The notes under the pieces: generated by a model | What the model was told of the DNA's origin: nothing | What the model saw: only the letters and a program-made list of their open reading frames with translations | Database searches by the model: none | NCBI RefSeq assembly: GCF_900163865.1 | Contig: NZ_FUKU01000043.1 | Location: 49,583 to 113,582 of the forward strand | Source: Sphingobacterium sp. JB170 | GTDB lineage: Bacteria > Bacteroidota > Bacteroidia > Sphingobacteriales > Sphingobacteriaceae | DNA length: 64,000 bases | Direction of reading: 5' to 3' | Part shown: one piece after another, positions 18,448-28,256 of the stretch | Numbering within the stretch: the stretch's first letter is position 1 | Layout: every line of letters begins with the position of its first letter | Translations under genes and position numbers: made by a program

Positions 18448-18975
18448 TTAAAAACTACTTATCCGTGATTTCCTTCTGTATGTCAGTAAACTGATCAAGA
18501 GCAGTATACATACGGTAAATATACTACTTAAAATTGTGCTTGCTAAGGTGTGGAGAAAATTAGAAAAAGAAAATGTTTCTATCATATAAAGGAACAGGTG
18601 GTGAATCAAGCTTCCGAAAAATATATAGGAGAGAAACCATTTTGTTCCCATTTCCCCAATTGAGGGCGTATTGAACGAATCTTTGATCTCCACATCGAGC
18701 GTTATCTTGTGGAAGAATATTCGGAATAATGCCAGTGCAGTACATGCCGCTGCATGTACGCCGACAGAGTCATAAAACGCATCCACTGTTAACCCTGTTA
18801 AAAATGCTAAAATAAATAACATGAGGTTTGATAGCGCTATTGGTAACAAGAAGACGAATAGTATGTATGGGAATCCTGCAACAAAATTATAATATCCAAT
18901 ATTCTTAAAAAGGGCAATCTGTAGTAGCAGAAGTACAATAAAACGGACGATATTTGAAATAAAAACCTTACTCAT
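18448..18975 (-). CDS. mreD: Rod shape-determining protein MreD
   Basis: A 175-residue integral membrane protein with five to six predicted helices, as expected for MreD, which links MreC to the RodA/PBP2 synthase. Sequence conservation in this family is low; DAFYDSVGVHAAACTALALFRI near the middle and the position between mreC and mrdA make the call. The start overlaps the mreC stop by eight bases. Confidence 0.88.
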   Translation of the reverse strand: MSKVFISNIVRFIVLLLLQIALFKNIGYYNFVAGFPYILFVFLLPIALSNLMLFILAFLTGLTVDAFYDSVGVHAAACTALALFRIFFHKITLDVEIKDSFNTPSIGEMGTKWFLSYIFFGSLIHHLFLYMIETFSFSNFLHTLASTILSSIFTVCILLLISLLTYRRKSRISSF

Positions 18976-19804
18976 GATCTTCAGTTGTTACTTCTACGTT
19001 TGATTTCTCTTCAAGCATTAAGTCTCGCACGATGTAGACATGGCTGAGGTTCGCAAAGTCAGTTGAAAGTTTAATCTTTAGGTCGAGGAAGCTCTCGCCG
19101 GATGTGAGCCCCGTTTCTTCAATTTTGCCTACTTGAATACCGGATGGAAATAATGAATAGCCCGAGGTAAAAACTTTTTCGCCTTTTTTGACTTGAACAT
19201 GGTTCGGAACGTCGCGTACAGTGCCAAATCGGGGGTCAATATTGTTGCCCCATACCAGCGATCCGAATACTTCTGAACTATCCAAAGTTACTGAAATGCG
19301 CGTATCGGGGTGTAATAACGATTGTACAACGCTGAAATGCGGAGAGGTTTGAAGGACTATCCCAACCACACCATTTGATGTGATAACTCCCATGCCTTTT
19401 TCGATACTATCCAAAGAACCTTTATCAAGTGTTAAGTAATTGCTTTTTTGATGGATACTATTATTTGCGACGCCTGCAACTGTAAATTCATAACGACCTT
19501 GTTGGATTGAATCAGCCAAGAATACCGAGTCTACCGTCGAGTCAGCGTGTAGGATATTTTGGATCTGTTGACGGAGAAGTACATTTTCATCGGCCAGTTT
19601 TCTATTTGTTTCATCTAGAGCAAGGTAACTTTTCCAAGAATTCACATTTTGATAGAAACTCCCAACCACCACGTTCGAAGAGTTGACGAATGAAGCACGT
19701 TGGAAAGTATTATTGCGAACTACAAGGACGATCGAGATCGCAAAAAAAAGAATGAACCAGAATATAGCATTATATCTTACAAGAAATAGCCAAAGGTTTC
19801 TCAT
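18968..19804 (-). CDS. mreC: Rod shape-determining protein MreC
   Basis: A 278-residue bitopic periplasmic protein: one N-terminal helix (about 10-28), a short coiled coil (about 60-90, LDETNRKLADENVLLRQQIQ) and the double beta-barrel MreC domain (YLTLDKGSLDSIEKGMGVIT, GVVGIVLQTSPHFSVVQSLL, LVWGNNIDPR, GEKVFTSGYSLFPSGIQVG). It scaffolds PBP2 and activates RodA. A 90-base gap holding a strong hairpin separates it from mreB. Confidence 0.93.
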   Translation of the reverse strand: MRNLWLFLVRYNAIFWFILFFAISIVLVVRNNTFQRASFVNSSNVVVGSFYQNVNSWKSYLALDETNRKLADENVLLRQQIQNILHADSTVDSVFLADSIQQGRYEFTVAGVANNSIHQKSNYLTLDKGSLDSIEKGMGVITSNGVVGIVLQTSPHFSVVQSLLHPDTRISVTLDSSEVFGSLVWGNNIDPRFGTVRDVPNHVQVKKGEKVFTSGYSLFPSGIQVGKIEETGLTSGESFLDLKIKLSTDFANLSHVYIVRDLMLEEKSNVEVTTEDHE

Positions 19805-19830
19805 TCGTATTCGTTTACTGCTGCTAACAA

Positions 19831-19873
19831 ATACGCGATATAGAGTACTAGTAAGCCTTTCTATATCGCGTAT
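19831..19873 (-). promoter_or_regulatory. Stem-loop between mreB and mreC
   Basis: A perfect 14-bp inverted repeat (ATACGCGATATAGA at 19831-19844, TCTATATCGCGTAT at 19860-19873) with a 15-base loop lies in the mreB-mreC gap. No T run follows on the minus strand, so it looks more like a processing or stability element, or a leaky terminator, than a full stop. Confidence 0.6.
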
Positions 19874-19894
19874 ATGTAATTAAGTGTCAATTCT

Positions 19895-20917
19895 TTATTG
19901 CATCAAAAATTTGAAGCGTCCAATGTTTTTTAATGCGATTCCAGTACCCCTCACGACTGCGCGAAGTGGATCTTCGGCAACATGGACGGGTAGCTTTGTT
20001 TTTGCTTGTATGCGTCGATCTAGCCCACGGAGTAGCGCGCCTCCTCCCGTAAGGTAGATCCCTGTTTGGTATATATCGGCCGAAAGTTCTGGCGGAGTAA
20101 TCTCTAAAGCTTTTAATATTGCTTCTTCAATTTTTGATATCGATTTGTCTAAACAGTGTGCAATTTCGGTATAAGAGACCGTAATTTGCTTCGGTATCCC
20201 CGTCATCAGGTCTCGCCCTTGCACTGCAAAATCCGCTGGCGGATCTGAAAGTTCAGGTAAAGCTGCCCCAACTTCAATTTTTATCTTTTCTGCGGTACGT
20301 TCACCGATCATTATATTGTGTTGACGCCGAATATATTGTACGATGTCCGAATCAAAATTATCACCCGCAACACGGATAGATTGATCACAAACTATACCTG
20401 AAAGGGCAATTACCGCTATTTCCGTGGTACCTCCCCCGATATCGATGATCATATTTCCTACTGGCTCTTCCACGTCGATACCAATACCTACCGCTGCAGC
20501 CATCGGCTCGTGAATTAGGTAGACTTCTTTTGCTCCGGCAATTTCCGCTGAATCGCGTACTGCACGTTTTTCAACTTCCGTGATGCCAGATGGGATACAT
20601 ACCACCATGCGTAAGGAAGGGAAGAACCAAGATTTACCATTATTTACAAGTTTAACCATTCCACGAATAAGATGCTCGGCTGCCGTGAAATCAGCAATAA
20701 CACCGTCACGTAATGGTCGCACAGTTTTTATATTGTCGTGTGTTTTACCTTCCATTTGCATGGCTTGTCGTCCGATCGCAATTACCTTATTGGTGGTACG
20801 ATCAAACGCAACAATAGAAGGCTCATCCACTACTACTTTGTCATTATGTATGATTAGGGTGTTAGCAGTCCCCAAATCGATTGCAACCTCTTGCGTAAAC
20901 CAGTTAAATAACCCCAT
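19895..20917 (-). CDS. mreB: Actin-like cell-shape protein MreB
   Basis: A 340-residue bacterial actin forming membrane-bound filaments that orient wall synthesis. ATPase motifs are clear: VAIDLGTANTLI (phosphate 1, residues 11-22), MIIDIGGGTTEIAVIAL (phosphate 2, near 156) and IYLTGGGALLRGLD (adenosine, near 287). The length is standard. It heads the operon mreB-mreC-mreD-mrdA-rodA. Confidence 0.97.
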   Translation of the reverse strand: MGLFNWFTQEVAIDLGTANTLIIHNDKVVVDEPSIVAFDRTTNKVIAIGRQAMQMEGKTHDNIKTVRPLRDGVIADFTAAEHLIRGMVKLVNNGKSWFFPSLRMVVCIPSGITEVEKRAVRDSAEIAGAKEVYLIHEPMAAAVGIGIDVEEPVGNMIIDIGGGTTEIAVIALSGIVCDQSIRVAGDNFDSDIVQYIRRQHNIMIGERTAEKIKIEVGAALPELSDPPADFAVQGRDLMTGIPKQITVSYTEIAHCLDKSISKIEEAILKALEITPPELSADIYQTGIYLTGGGALLRGLDRRIQAKTKLPVHVAEDPLRAVVRGTGIALKNIGRFKFLMQ

Positions 20918-20951
20918 TGAGTTTGTGTTGTCTTGATTTCAAAATTTAATG

Positions 20952-20959
20952 CAAACCTA
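20952..20959 (-). promoter_or_regulatory. Candidate promoter -7 box of mreB
   Basis: On the minus strand TAGGTTTG matches TAnnTTTG about 35 bases before the mreB ATG. No TTTG is seen at the usual -33 distance, so only half the consensus is met. Confidence 0.4.
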
Positions 20960-21067
20960 ATTAAAAAAAATGGTTTTACCCGCTTGTTCTATAGGAAAAA
21001 ATGATACCCATCGTAAATCATTAAATGAATGAATTTAGCATTATTGGCTAACGTGAAACCGAGGGCT

Positions 21068-22726
21068 TTATTGTTTTAGTACACCGATATAATAATTAAA
21101 AGTGTCGATTTCTAGACTTTCTAAATCCTCGAGTTTCAATTCTACAGGTGTAAAAGCCGAGCTGATCTCAAAACGTTGTAAAGTACCGCCTTTTACCCCC
21201 ATGTGTATGGGCATTTTAAATTGATTGACTTCGCTTATCCATCGAGCCATCAACTGGTTGTTGTTGTCTAATTTTACCTCTAAAGTGGGAATAGATTTAT
21301 ACTGCACGTATTGTTGGAATACTTTCGTTAAATCAAATCCACTTTTTTTATTGACATAGTTTACAATATCTGCATAATTAACCGTTTGGTGGTAAAATGT
21401 TTTATTTAATCCTCTGAGTATGCTTCGCCATTTTTCATCATTCTGTATGATGGTGCGTATCGTATTCATTAAGACGCCGCCTTTGATGTACATATCACCG
21501 GACCCCTCTTTATTCACGCCGTATGGTCCTTGAATAGGAGAATCATTTAGTATACCTTTTCTATTACCATGCACGTACGCCTGACTGGCTTGCTTTCCGA
21601 AATGGTAGTCGATAAAAAGGGCTTCCGAATAATTAGTGAAGCTTTCATGTATCCACATGTCTGCTAAATCTTTCGAGGTAATGTTATTTCCAAACCACTC
21701 ATGACCGGACTCATGGACGACAATAAAGTCCCATTTTAATCCCCAACCGGTGTCGGAATTATCACGTCCTAGGTATCCGTTTTGATATTTATTGCCATAA
21801 GCAACAGCACTTTGATGCTCCATACCTAAATGTGCTGTTTCGACGAGTTTATATCCATCACGATAAAAAGGGTATGGTCCGAACCAATGTTCAAAGGCTT
21901 GCAGAGTTTGAGTTGCATTTTTTTTCAAGTGCCGAAGTTTATCCTTATTTTCATTTAAAACGAAATAATCAAAAGTAAGTGGGCCATCTTCACCTTGATA
22001 AATTTCCTCCGTGTGATAGTAATCCCCAATATTAAGCGCGACGTTATAATTGTTGATTGGGTTGGATACTTTCCAGTGATATTTGGTGTAATCACTTCCG
22101 TCTTTCTCTGTTTTTATAAGTCGCCCGTTGGAGACGTTCATTACACCATTTGGAACGGATACAGAAATGAGCATGCTATCGACTTCGTCCGATTGGTGGT
22201 CTTTATTTGGCCACCACACACTAGCGCCTAAACCTTGACAAGCGGTGGCAACCCATGGTTTTCCTTGGCTATCTTTTTTCCAGTCAAAACCACCGTCCCA
22301 CGGTGCGCGGGTGGCAGCAATGGGGGGTCCGGAATAGTACACTTGGAACGAATCCACTTTTCCCTTTTCAATAATGGTTGGAAATTCGACGAAAACTGCA
22401 TTGTAGTCTCGGGTAAATAGAATCTCCTTCCCCTGATACATTACTCGGTCCACGGAAAGGTTTTCGAAAAGGTCAAATTGTAATTTTTGAAAATCTTCCG
22501 TTGCCGTAAACTTAAAAAGGTTGCTCCCGGAAATGGACTTATGCTCGATGTCTACTTTCACATCCAAATGATAATAATGAATATCGTAACACGTGCGAAG
22601 AGGGGTAAGGGTACCGCGAAGTGAATCAGCCTTGCTAAATAAATTGCGTGCTTTCAGCAGCTGCGCCTGCGCATGAAAAGTAAATGCATATAAAAGTAAC
22701 ACGAGGAGTCCTGTTGTTTTTTTCAT
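21068..22726 (-). CDS. M1-family metallopeptidase
   Basis: A secreted 552-residue gluzincin aminopeptidase-like protein. A signal peptide ends near HAQA-Q (about residue 21). The zinc site is complete: HESGHEWFGNN (HExxH, near 338-348) and, 18 residues on, the third ligand Glu in WIHESFTNYSEA. The substrate-binding motif appears as LGMEHQSAVAYG (the GxMEN equivalent, with His-Gln after Glu). The N-terminal saddle domain precedes it. It lacks the long C-terminal helical domain of PepN. It is a single gene, probably periplasmic or outer-membrane associated. Confidence 0.92.
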   Translation of the reverse strand: MKKTTGLLVLLLYAFTFHAQAQLLKARNLFSKADSLRGTLTPLRTCYDIHYYHLDVKVDIEHKSISGSNLFKFTATEDFQKLQFDLFENLSVDRVMYQGKEILFTRDYNAVFVEFPTIIEKGKVDSFQVYYSGPPIAATRAPWDGGFDWKKDSQGKPWVATACQGLGASVWWPNKDHQSDEVDSMLISVSVPNGVMNVSNGRLIKTEKDGSDYTKYHWKVSNPINNYNVALNIGDYYHTEEIYQGEDGPLTFDYFVLNENKDKLRHLKKNATQTLQAFEHWFGPYPFYRDGYKLVETAHLGMEHQSAVAYGNKYQNGYLGRDNSDTGWGLKWDFIVVHESGHEWFGNNITSKDLADMWIHESFTNYSEALFIDYHFGKQASQAYVHGNRKGILNDSPIQGPYGVNKEGSGDMYIKGGVLMNTIRTIIQNDEKWRSILRGLNKTFYHQTVNYADIVNYVNKKSGFDLTKVFQQYVQYKSIPTLEVKLDNNNQLMARWISEVNQFKMPIHMGVKGGTLQRFEISSAFTPVELKLEDLESLEIDTFNYYIGVLKQ

Positions 22727-23081
22727 CAGCTTTTTAGAATCTTTTAAGTCAACTTCAAATATAAATACCGAATTTAAGAAAACATCAGTACATGTAAAAA
22801 AATGATCTAATATGAGCAGAATTGGTTAAAATGTGAGCGAATCCAACTGTATTACGAATGGAAATCCGCAGGCGTCGGTATCGTTTTTTGTTAAGTTTTA
22901 AAGTATATCTGTTTAAGTTTCTTTTAATAAGATGCATATATGTTGTTTTGGCTCATGTACTTCCGTTTTTTAGTGAGTGCATGAAAACAAAGTAAACATT
23001 TTGCGTATTTGAAGTGTTCTTATTACAAGTTTTAAAATTTAAATGAATAGAGTAGTTAGATGCACTTAAAATAGAAAAGAT
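22727..23081. other. Intergenic region between divergent genes
   Basis: About 355 AT-rich bases between the M1 peptidase and a small lipoprotein gene. It should hold promoters in both directions; no full consensus, hairpin or ORF was seen. Confidence 0.4.
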
Positions 23082-23324
23082 ATGAAAGTATTGAGCAGTT
23101 TTTTTTTCCTAGCTTTAGTAGTAGCGTTAGCTTCTTGCAGTAACGCAGGTGACCAGACCGATAATACAGAAAACCCGGGACCGGTAAGCGAAATGGATCA
23201 ATCGAGATATAATTTGAATCAGTCTGATAAATCGTTGTATGGTACTACGGATACGCTAAACGAAGATTCCCTGTCACGAGATTCGCTGGATCGTCAGGAT
23301 TCATTGCCTGAAACTTCCGAATAA
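23082..23324 (+). CDS. Small lipoprotein, 80 residues
   Basis: The protein has a lipoprotein signal peptide with lipobox LASC (Cys19). The mature part is only about 60 residues, hydrophilic and acidic, with Ser/Asp-rich repeats (DTLNEDSLSRDSLDRQDSL). No domain is recognised; such short disordered lipoproteins are frequent in Bacteroidota. The small membrane protein at 23482 follows on the same strand. Confidence 0.75.
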   Translation: MKVLSSFFFLALVVALASCSNAGDQTDNTENPGPVSEMDQSRYNLNQSDKSLYGTTDTLNEDSLSRDSLDRQDSLPETSE

Positions 23325-23481
23325 TTCTTATTATACAACGAGGTTGAATCTAGTTTATGTCGAGCTACAAACAATTGTATCGTTAAACTGTTCTTTGCAT
23401 AAGAGAAACGTGTACCGACAGCCAAGACTTAAACGCGTCAACTGGGCATTTTGATCGCAATTTAATTAAAATTTGAACGTT

Positions 23482-23661
23482 ATGGAAGAGCAAAATGATA
23501 AATTTAGTGAGGATTTAAACCGGGATAGTACCCCGCGTACTGAAGTTCCTCAGACGGCAAAAGATCAATTAAATGATGAACCGGCAGCTAAAACGATTCC
23601 ATGGACAATGATTATTGCTATTGCGGTTTTGTTGTTGATTTATTTTCTATTTATTCGATAA
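23482..23661 (+). CDS. 59-residue tail-anchored membrane protein
   Basis: A hydrophilic, acidic N-terminal 40 residues (MEEQNDKFSEDLNRDSTPRT and on) are followed by one C-terminal helix (MIIAIAVLLLIYFLFIR). I start at the ATG at 23482 rather than the in-frame TTG nine bases earlier. The function is unknown. It lies 157 bases after the small lipoprotein, both ahead of a bidirectional hairpin. Confidence 0.65.
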   Translation: MEEQNDKFSEDLNRDSTPRTEVPQTAKDQLNDEPAAKTIPWTMIIAIAVLLLIYFLFIR

Positions 23662-23712
23662 GCGGAAAATAGTGTGCGCTATTAATCCGTAAAGTTAAGA
23701 ATCAGTACTGCA

Positions 23713-23743
23713 TAAGCCGAAAATTGTAATATATTTCGGCTTA
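23713..23743. terminator. Bidirectional terminator-like hairpin
   Basis: TAAGCCGAAA (23713-23722) and TTTCGGCTTA (23734-23743) form a perfect 10-bp stem between convergent genes. T runs are weak on both sides. Confidence 0.5.
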
Positions 23744-23792
23744 CGCTTATAAGTAAGGAGCCCTGAATCCGTCCTCCGTCACTCGAGGTTTA

Positions 23793-25604
23793 TTACTCGT
23801 ACAAGCTTTCAAAAAATGCCGGACTATCTATTTTCATGGCAATTCGATAGGCTGCATTTACCAAACCTACATGGCTATATGCCTGCGGAAAATTTCCCCA
23901 TTGACTGCCATCATGGTCGTTCACATCCTCACTAAAGAGCATCAAATGGTTTCCGTAGGAGAGTAATTTTTTAAACACGTCCTGCGCTTCATCTAGACGG
24001 CCGACACATGCTAAAGCCTCAACGTACCAAAAGGCGCAAACTAAAAATGTTGCTTTTGGTTTTCCGAAATCGTCGCTGTGAAGATACCGGTAAAAGAGTC
24101 CGTTTTCCCCTTTTAATTCTTTCTCGAGTTCTATTAAATGTTTTTTTGCCTTTTCACTTGCAGGATCGAGATAATTCATCATGATTAACTGCAAGGTTGA
24201 GGCATCTAAATTATTTCCCTCTGCCGCATTTGTGTATGCTTCGCGTCTGGGGTCATAGCAATCTTCAATATAATTTGCAGCCTTCTGGCGAAGTGTATCC
24301 GCTCGTTCATGTAGGTCTGGAAAATCGTATTGTTTGGCAATTTTCAGCGCGGCAGTTGCGCCGGCCCATTGAAATAGATTTGAGTAACAATGACGATTCT
24401 CGAAATTTCTGAATTCCCAGATACCTGCATCAAATTCATCGATAGTGGACTCGATTTTATTGAGTATAAATGTTGTCCATTGTTTGGTGAATGTATGGTT
24501 TTGATGTCTAAAACGGTGGTCTGTGAATAGTGGAAGTAAAGCGATCATGGCCTGACCATATACATCGTTTTGAATGTGTTCAAAAGCTTGATTTCCAACT
24601 CTTATGGGTTGGTTGTTCAAATATCCTTTTAAATGGTCGAGCGTTCGCTCGGTAAGGTCGTGTTGCCCCATGATTCCATAAAGTGGTTGCAATCGACCAC
24701 GGTCGGTTTGCGTAATATTTGCAATATAGGCGGCATATTTCTCCATTTCTTCAAAATGACCAATGTGGCTAAGAGCGGTAAGTACATAATAACTGTCGCG
24801 CAGCCAACAATAGCGATAATCCCAGTTTCGGCCGGAACCCGGAAATTCGGGTAAGCTTGTTGTGCTTGCTGCGATTATTGCTCCCGTATCTTCATATTGA
24901 TGAAGTTTTAGCGTCAGTGCCGAGCGTATGACCTGCTTTTGGTAAAACGTCGGTATGGAAGCGTGTTTCACCCATAATTGCCAGTAATGCTTGGTGCGCT
25001 TTAGGAAATCTTCAGAAGTTCTTTCAATAGGAGCCTCGAAGGGACTTCCGTAGGTAAGAATCAAGTAAATAGGTTTGCTAATCACATAGGGGGTGTCGTC
25101 GAAGATATGGCTAATAGGCATGTTCGTCGATAAGCGCATCTTTACGTCAGCATTTTCGTATTGAATATGGTTACTGCCTCGATGCTTTGTAAACTTCCCT
25201 TTTCCATAGTTGAAAACTGGTTCGCAGACAACACGCAGGCGAGGGTGCCCAGAAAGGGGTTCGATCTTACGGATTAAAGTCAGCGGTTTAAAATAACGCT
25301 CGTACTGTTCAAATCGGGGAGCGAAATCTGTTACTTTATACTGTCCGTCCTCACTATCTACGACTGTGCAGAGTATATTCGTGTTCTCCGTATAATGTTG
25401 ATTACTCGCTACGATTCCCGATTCGGGTTTGACTGAGAATTCCCCCCCAGCTTGCTCATCAAGCATTCCTCCAAAGACAAATGTATCCTCGAACGTCGGC
25501 CAACATAACCAGCTTATGTTCGTCGATTTTTCAACATGGGCGATATAAGAACAATTGCCAATTATACCGCTGTCGTAGGTGTGCCTTTTTTGGTCGTGCT
25601 TCAT
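23793..25604 (-). CDS. Glycoside hydrolase family 15 protein
   Basis: A cytoplasmic 603-residue (alpha/alpha)6-barrel enzyme without a signal peptide. The N-terminal beta-sandwich starts SGIIGNCSYIAHVEKSTNIS and SWLCWPTFEDTFVFGGML. The catalytic domain contains the GH15 marks GSGRNWDYRYCWLRDSYYVL (near 255-274) and the late EGNNLDASTLQL. Family members are glucoamylases, glucodextranases or trehalases. It lies 47 bases downstream of the trehalose-6-phosphate synthase/phosphatase gene on the same strand, so trehalose or a related glucoside is a reasonable guess at its substrate. Confidence 0.9.
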   Translation of the reverse strand: MKHDQKRHTYDSGIIGNCSYIAHVEKSTNISWLCWPTFEDTFVFGGMLDEQAGGEFSVKPESGIVASNQHYTENTNILCTVVDSEDGQYKVTDFAPRFEQYERYFKPLTLIRKIEPLSGHPRLRVVCEPVFNYGKGKFTKHRGSNHIQYENADVKMRLSTNMPISHIFDDTPYVISKPIYLILTYGSPFEAPIERTSEDFLKRTKHYWQLWVKHASIPTFYQKQVIRSALTLKLHQYEDTGAIIAASTTSLPEFPGSGRNWDYRYCWLRDSYYVLTALSHIGHFEEMEKYAAYIANITQTDRGRLQPLYGIMGQHDLTERTLDHLKGYLNNQPIRVGNQAFEHIQNDVYGQAMIALLPLFTDHRFRHQNHTFTKQWTTFILNKIESTIDEFDAGIWEFRNFENRHCYSNLFQWAGATAALKIAKQYDFPDLHERADTLRQKAANYIEDCYDPRREAYTNAAEGNNLDASTLQLIMMNYLDPASEKAKKHLIELEKELKGENGLFYRYLHSDDFGKPKATFLVCAFWYVEALACVGRLDEAQDVFKKLLSYGNHLMLFSEDVNDHDGSQWGNFPQAYSHVGLVNAAYRIAMKIDSPAFFESLYE

Positions 25605-25651
25605 ATTATAATGTTTTTAATTATGTGATAAATAGTAAGGTTTATCCGCTT

Positions 25652-27847
25652 TTACTCATGACTGTTGGATGTAAAATGTGCGATCAGCGCGATAGCTTCT
25701 TTTTGGTTTTCGACGTAAAACTGTGCATCTGATTTTTTGTTTCCCACTTTAACTGTGACGGCATATTCAGGAAGTGCACAAAACATATCTTCATCCGTTG
25801 CATCATCACCGATCGCAAAAATAAAATCTGGTTTGAAAGGATTTACGATTTCCTTTGCTGCGCTGCCTTTGTTTAATGCGCTATTTTTTACTTCAACAAC
25901 TTTATCGCCAAATAGTATTTGGAGGTTATACTGTTTGGTCAGGTACTGTAAATTATCATAAAGTTCTTGTGCCCGTTGTAGCCCCAACCCAGTTTGCGCT
26001 TTTCGATAATGCCAAGCGAGTGAAAAGGATTTCTCTTCTACACTTGCACCCGTGGTGCGATTGGCATATTTATCCATAATCCTTTTGACGGGAATTTTCC
26101 ACGTGTTCGACAGATTATCTTTGGATGTCCAATTAAAATCCGGGAAATTCGTCCATGCACCATGTTCTGCTACTAAGAAGTAACCTTTATTTTCAAACCA
26201 GTTTTGCAGGGCCAATTGTCGACGGCCACTTATTATTACGATTTGATTGGCCGGGTCATCCTGGATGCTATTTAATAAATTATATAACGATTCCGTTGGC
26301 GTTGCTTTAGCTGCATCTTTTTCAAAACCAACTAGGGTACCGTCGTAGTCAAAAAAGAAAAGGCGACGCTTTGACTCCTTATATCGCGCTATAATTGCAT
26401 CCCTTACAACGGGGCGAATCCGGCGATTCATTTCTTGTTTTTGCTGAATTTTTGATTCACGTAACCGTTTGAAAAATATCTTAACCCAGTGATGAATATT
26501 AAATTTTTTGACAATTTCAATACTCTCATCCATCCGGGTACGCTTTTCCTCCTCAGACATTTCAATGGCCTGTTTTAATCCGTCACGGATTTGTTCAATC
26601 GAATTCGGATTTACTTGTATTGCTTCCTGTAGATCTTTTGACGCGCCGGCCAATTCGCTTAATACCAATACCCCATTTGTTTCCACTTTACTAGCTACAT
26701 ATTCTTTACATACTAAATTCATACCGTCGCGCAGCGAGGTGACTAGGCAGATCTGAGCAGAAACGTACAGTGCCGATAGTTCTTCTACTGGGAATGAGTT
26801 ATAAAAATATGCGATTGGAATCCATTCATTACTTCCGTAGACGGCGTTTATATGTCCTACCGTACGGTCGATCTCATCGCGTAATAGCTTGTATTGGGAG
26901 ACGGTGTCCCGTGAGGGGACGACTAGCATATACAGAATCACTTGTTCTCGGAATTGAGGATAGGTCTTTAACAAACTCTCATAGGCTTTTAAGCGTTCAA
27001 TTATCCCTTTGCTATAGTCAAGGCGATCAATCGATAAGATGATGATTTTGTCTTTGTAATAATCTCGAATTTCTTTTGCCCTTGCACGTATCTGTGGCGA
27101 GTGGGCTAATGTGTCAAATTTTGTAAAGTCAATCCCCATTGGGTAGGCCTCGACCGATACGCTACGACTATTAATATCTATGGAATTATTGGTTACGACT
27201 TGTCCGAGTATATGCTTACAGGAATTTAGAAAGTGTTGCGTGTCGTTATAGGTATGAAATGAGATCAGATCCGCACCGAGTAGACCTTCAAGCAGTTCGT
27301 CTCGCCATGGGATGCCTCGGAGTACTTCATCGGGCGGAAAGGGGATATGTTGAAAATAACCGATGGCGATTTGTTCGTGATTTTTTCGAACTAATTTGGG
27401 GAGAAGCATCAGTTGATAGTCATGAATCCAAATTTCATCACGTTCGTCAATATGCTGTTGGTCTAATATTTCCGCAAATTTTTGATTGACCTGTTGGTAG
27501 CACTTCCAGTAGTCGATATCGTATACCGCGTAGGATAGGCGGTAGTGAAATACGGGCCAAAGGACTTCGTTAGCGAATCCTTCGTAATAACCTTGAATTT
27601 CCTCTTCGGTAAGAAAAATGGGAATTAGATTTTCCTCGGTGAGTTTCTCGCGAATCATGATTTCTTCTTCCTGCGATTCTGGCGTAAACCCGGGCCAACC
27701 GATCCAAATATTGTTTTTTTGCTTGTATATCGAGCCTAGCCCGGTCGCTAATCCGCCTTCACTGGGTAAAAAATGCAATTCGTTATTACGTCTTTCGATT
27801 CTAATGGGTAGTCTATTCGAGATAATTATAGTTTTTTTTTCACGCAT
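25652..27847 (-). CDS. otsAB: Bifunctional trehalose-6-phosphate synthase/phosphatase
   Basis: The N-terminal GT20 domain (about 1-470) makes trehalose-6-phosphate from UDP-glucose and glucose-6-phosphate: IISNRLPIRIERR, GLATGLGSIY, the YFQHIPFPPDEVLR segment and SIDRLDYSKGIIERL. The C-terminal HAD phosphatase (about 490-731) removes the phosphate: FFFDYDGTLVGF (nucleophile Asp), VIISGRR and FAIGDDATDEDMF. I place the start at the ATG at 27847 (MREKKTIII); a TTG six codons earlier is the alternative. The two activities in one chain, with GH15 next door, form a trehalose module. Confidence 0.95.
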   Translation of the reverse strand: MREKKTIIISNRLPIRIERRNNELHFLPSEGGLATGLGSIYKQKNNIWIGWPGFTPESQEEEIMIREKLTEENLIPIFLTEEEIQGYYEGFANEVLWPVFHYRLSYAVYDIDYWKCYQQVNQKFAEILDQQHIDERDEIWIHDYQLMLLPKLVRKNHEQIAIGYFQHIPFPPDEVLRGIPWRDELLEGLLGADLISFHTYNDTQHFLNSCKHILGQVVTNNSIDINSRSVSVEAYPMGIDFTKFDTLAHSPQIRARAKEIRDYYKDKIIILSIDRLDYSKGIIERLKAYESLLKTYPQFREQVILYMLVVPSRDTVSQYKLLRDEIDRTVGHINAVYGSNEWIPIAYFYNSFPVEELSALYVSAQICLVTSLRDGMNLVCKEYVASKVETNGVLVLSELAGASKDLQEAIQVNPNSIEQIRDGLKQAIEMSEEEKRTRMDESIEIVKKFNIHHWVKIFFKRLRESKIQQKQEMNRRIRPVVRDAIIARYKESKRRLFFFDYDGTLVGFEKDAAKATPTESLYNLLNSIQDDPANQIVIISGRRQLALQNWFENKGYFLVAEHGAWTNFPDFNWTSKDNLSNTWKIPVKRIMDKYANRTTGASVEEKSFSLAWHYRKAQTGLGLQRAQELYDNLQYLTKQYNLQILFGDKVVEVKNSALNKGSAAKEIVNPFKPDFIFAIGDDATDEDMFCALPEYAVTVKVGNKKSDAQFYVENQKEAIALIAHFTSNSHE

Positions 27848-27865
27848 AATTGCTAAATGATACAA

Positions 27866-28212
27866 GTTAAGGGCGTCAAAGTATTTGAAACCTTTGACAA
27901 AACAGGTATTTGTTTAACAGATGGGGCAGCGAAAAGTTTCAAAAAAACTGAAATAGACGAGGTTTTTCGATTCAGGACTTAATAATATTTATGGAAACCG
28001 TATTTTTTTGGTTAAAGGGTGTCTAAAAGGTGCGTATAATTTGTGAAAAGAAATGTATTGCCACAAATCACAGGTTGGATTGCAGTTTTGCTCTCTTTTT
28101 TATAGGGTTGAGAAGAATAATTGTTGTATTTGTTTGGAATTTCGGTTCCGAGTTGAAAAAAAATAATACCGTGGGGACGGGAGGGGATTATTGCAGGTCA
28201 GAATGGTAATTA
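27866..28212. other. Intergenic stretch upstream of otsAB
   Basis: About 350 bases between otsAB (minus) and the cold-shock gene terminator. No ORF or clear promoter consensus was found; it must contain the otsAB promoter. Confidence 0.35.
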
Positions 28213-28247
28213 ATCCAAGAAGTGGATAGTTTACCCACTTCTTGGAT
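28213..28247 (-). terminator. Stem-loop terminator of the cold-shock gene
   Basis: A perfect 13-bp inverted repeat (ATCCAAGAAGTGG at 28213-28225, CCACTTCTTGGAT at 28235-28247) begins ten bases past the cold-shock stop codon. The T run after it is weak. Confidence 0.6.
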
Positions 28248-28256
28248 AAGAATTGA

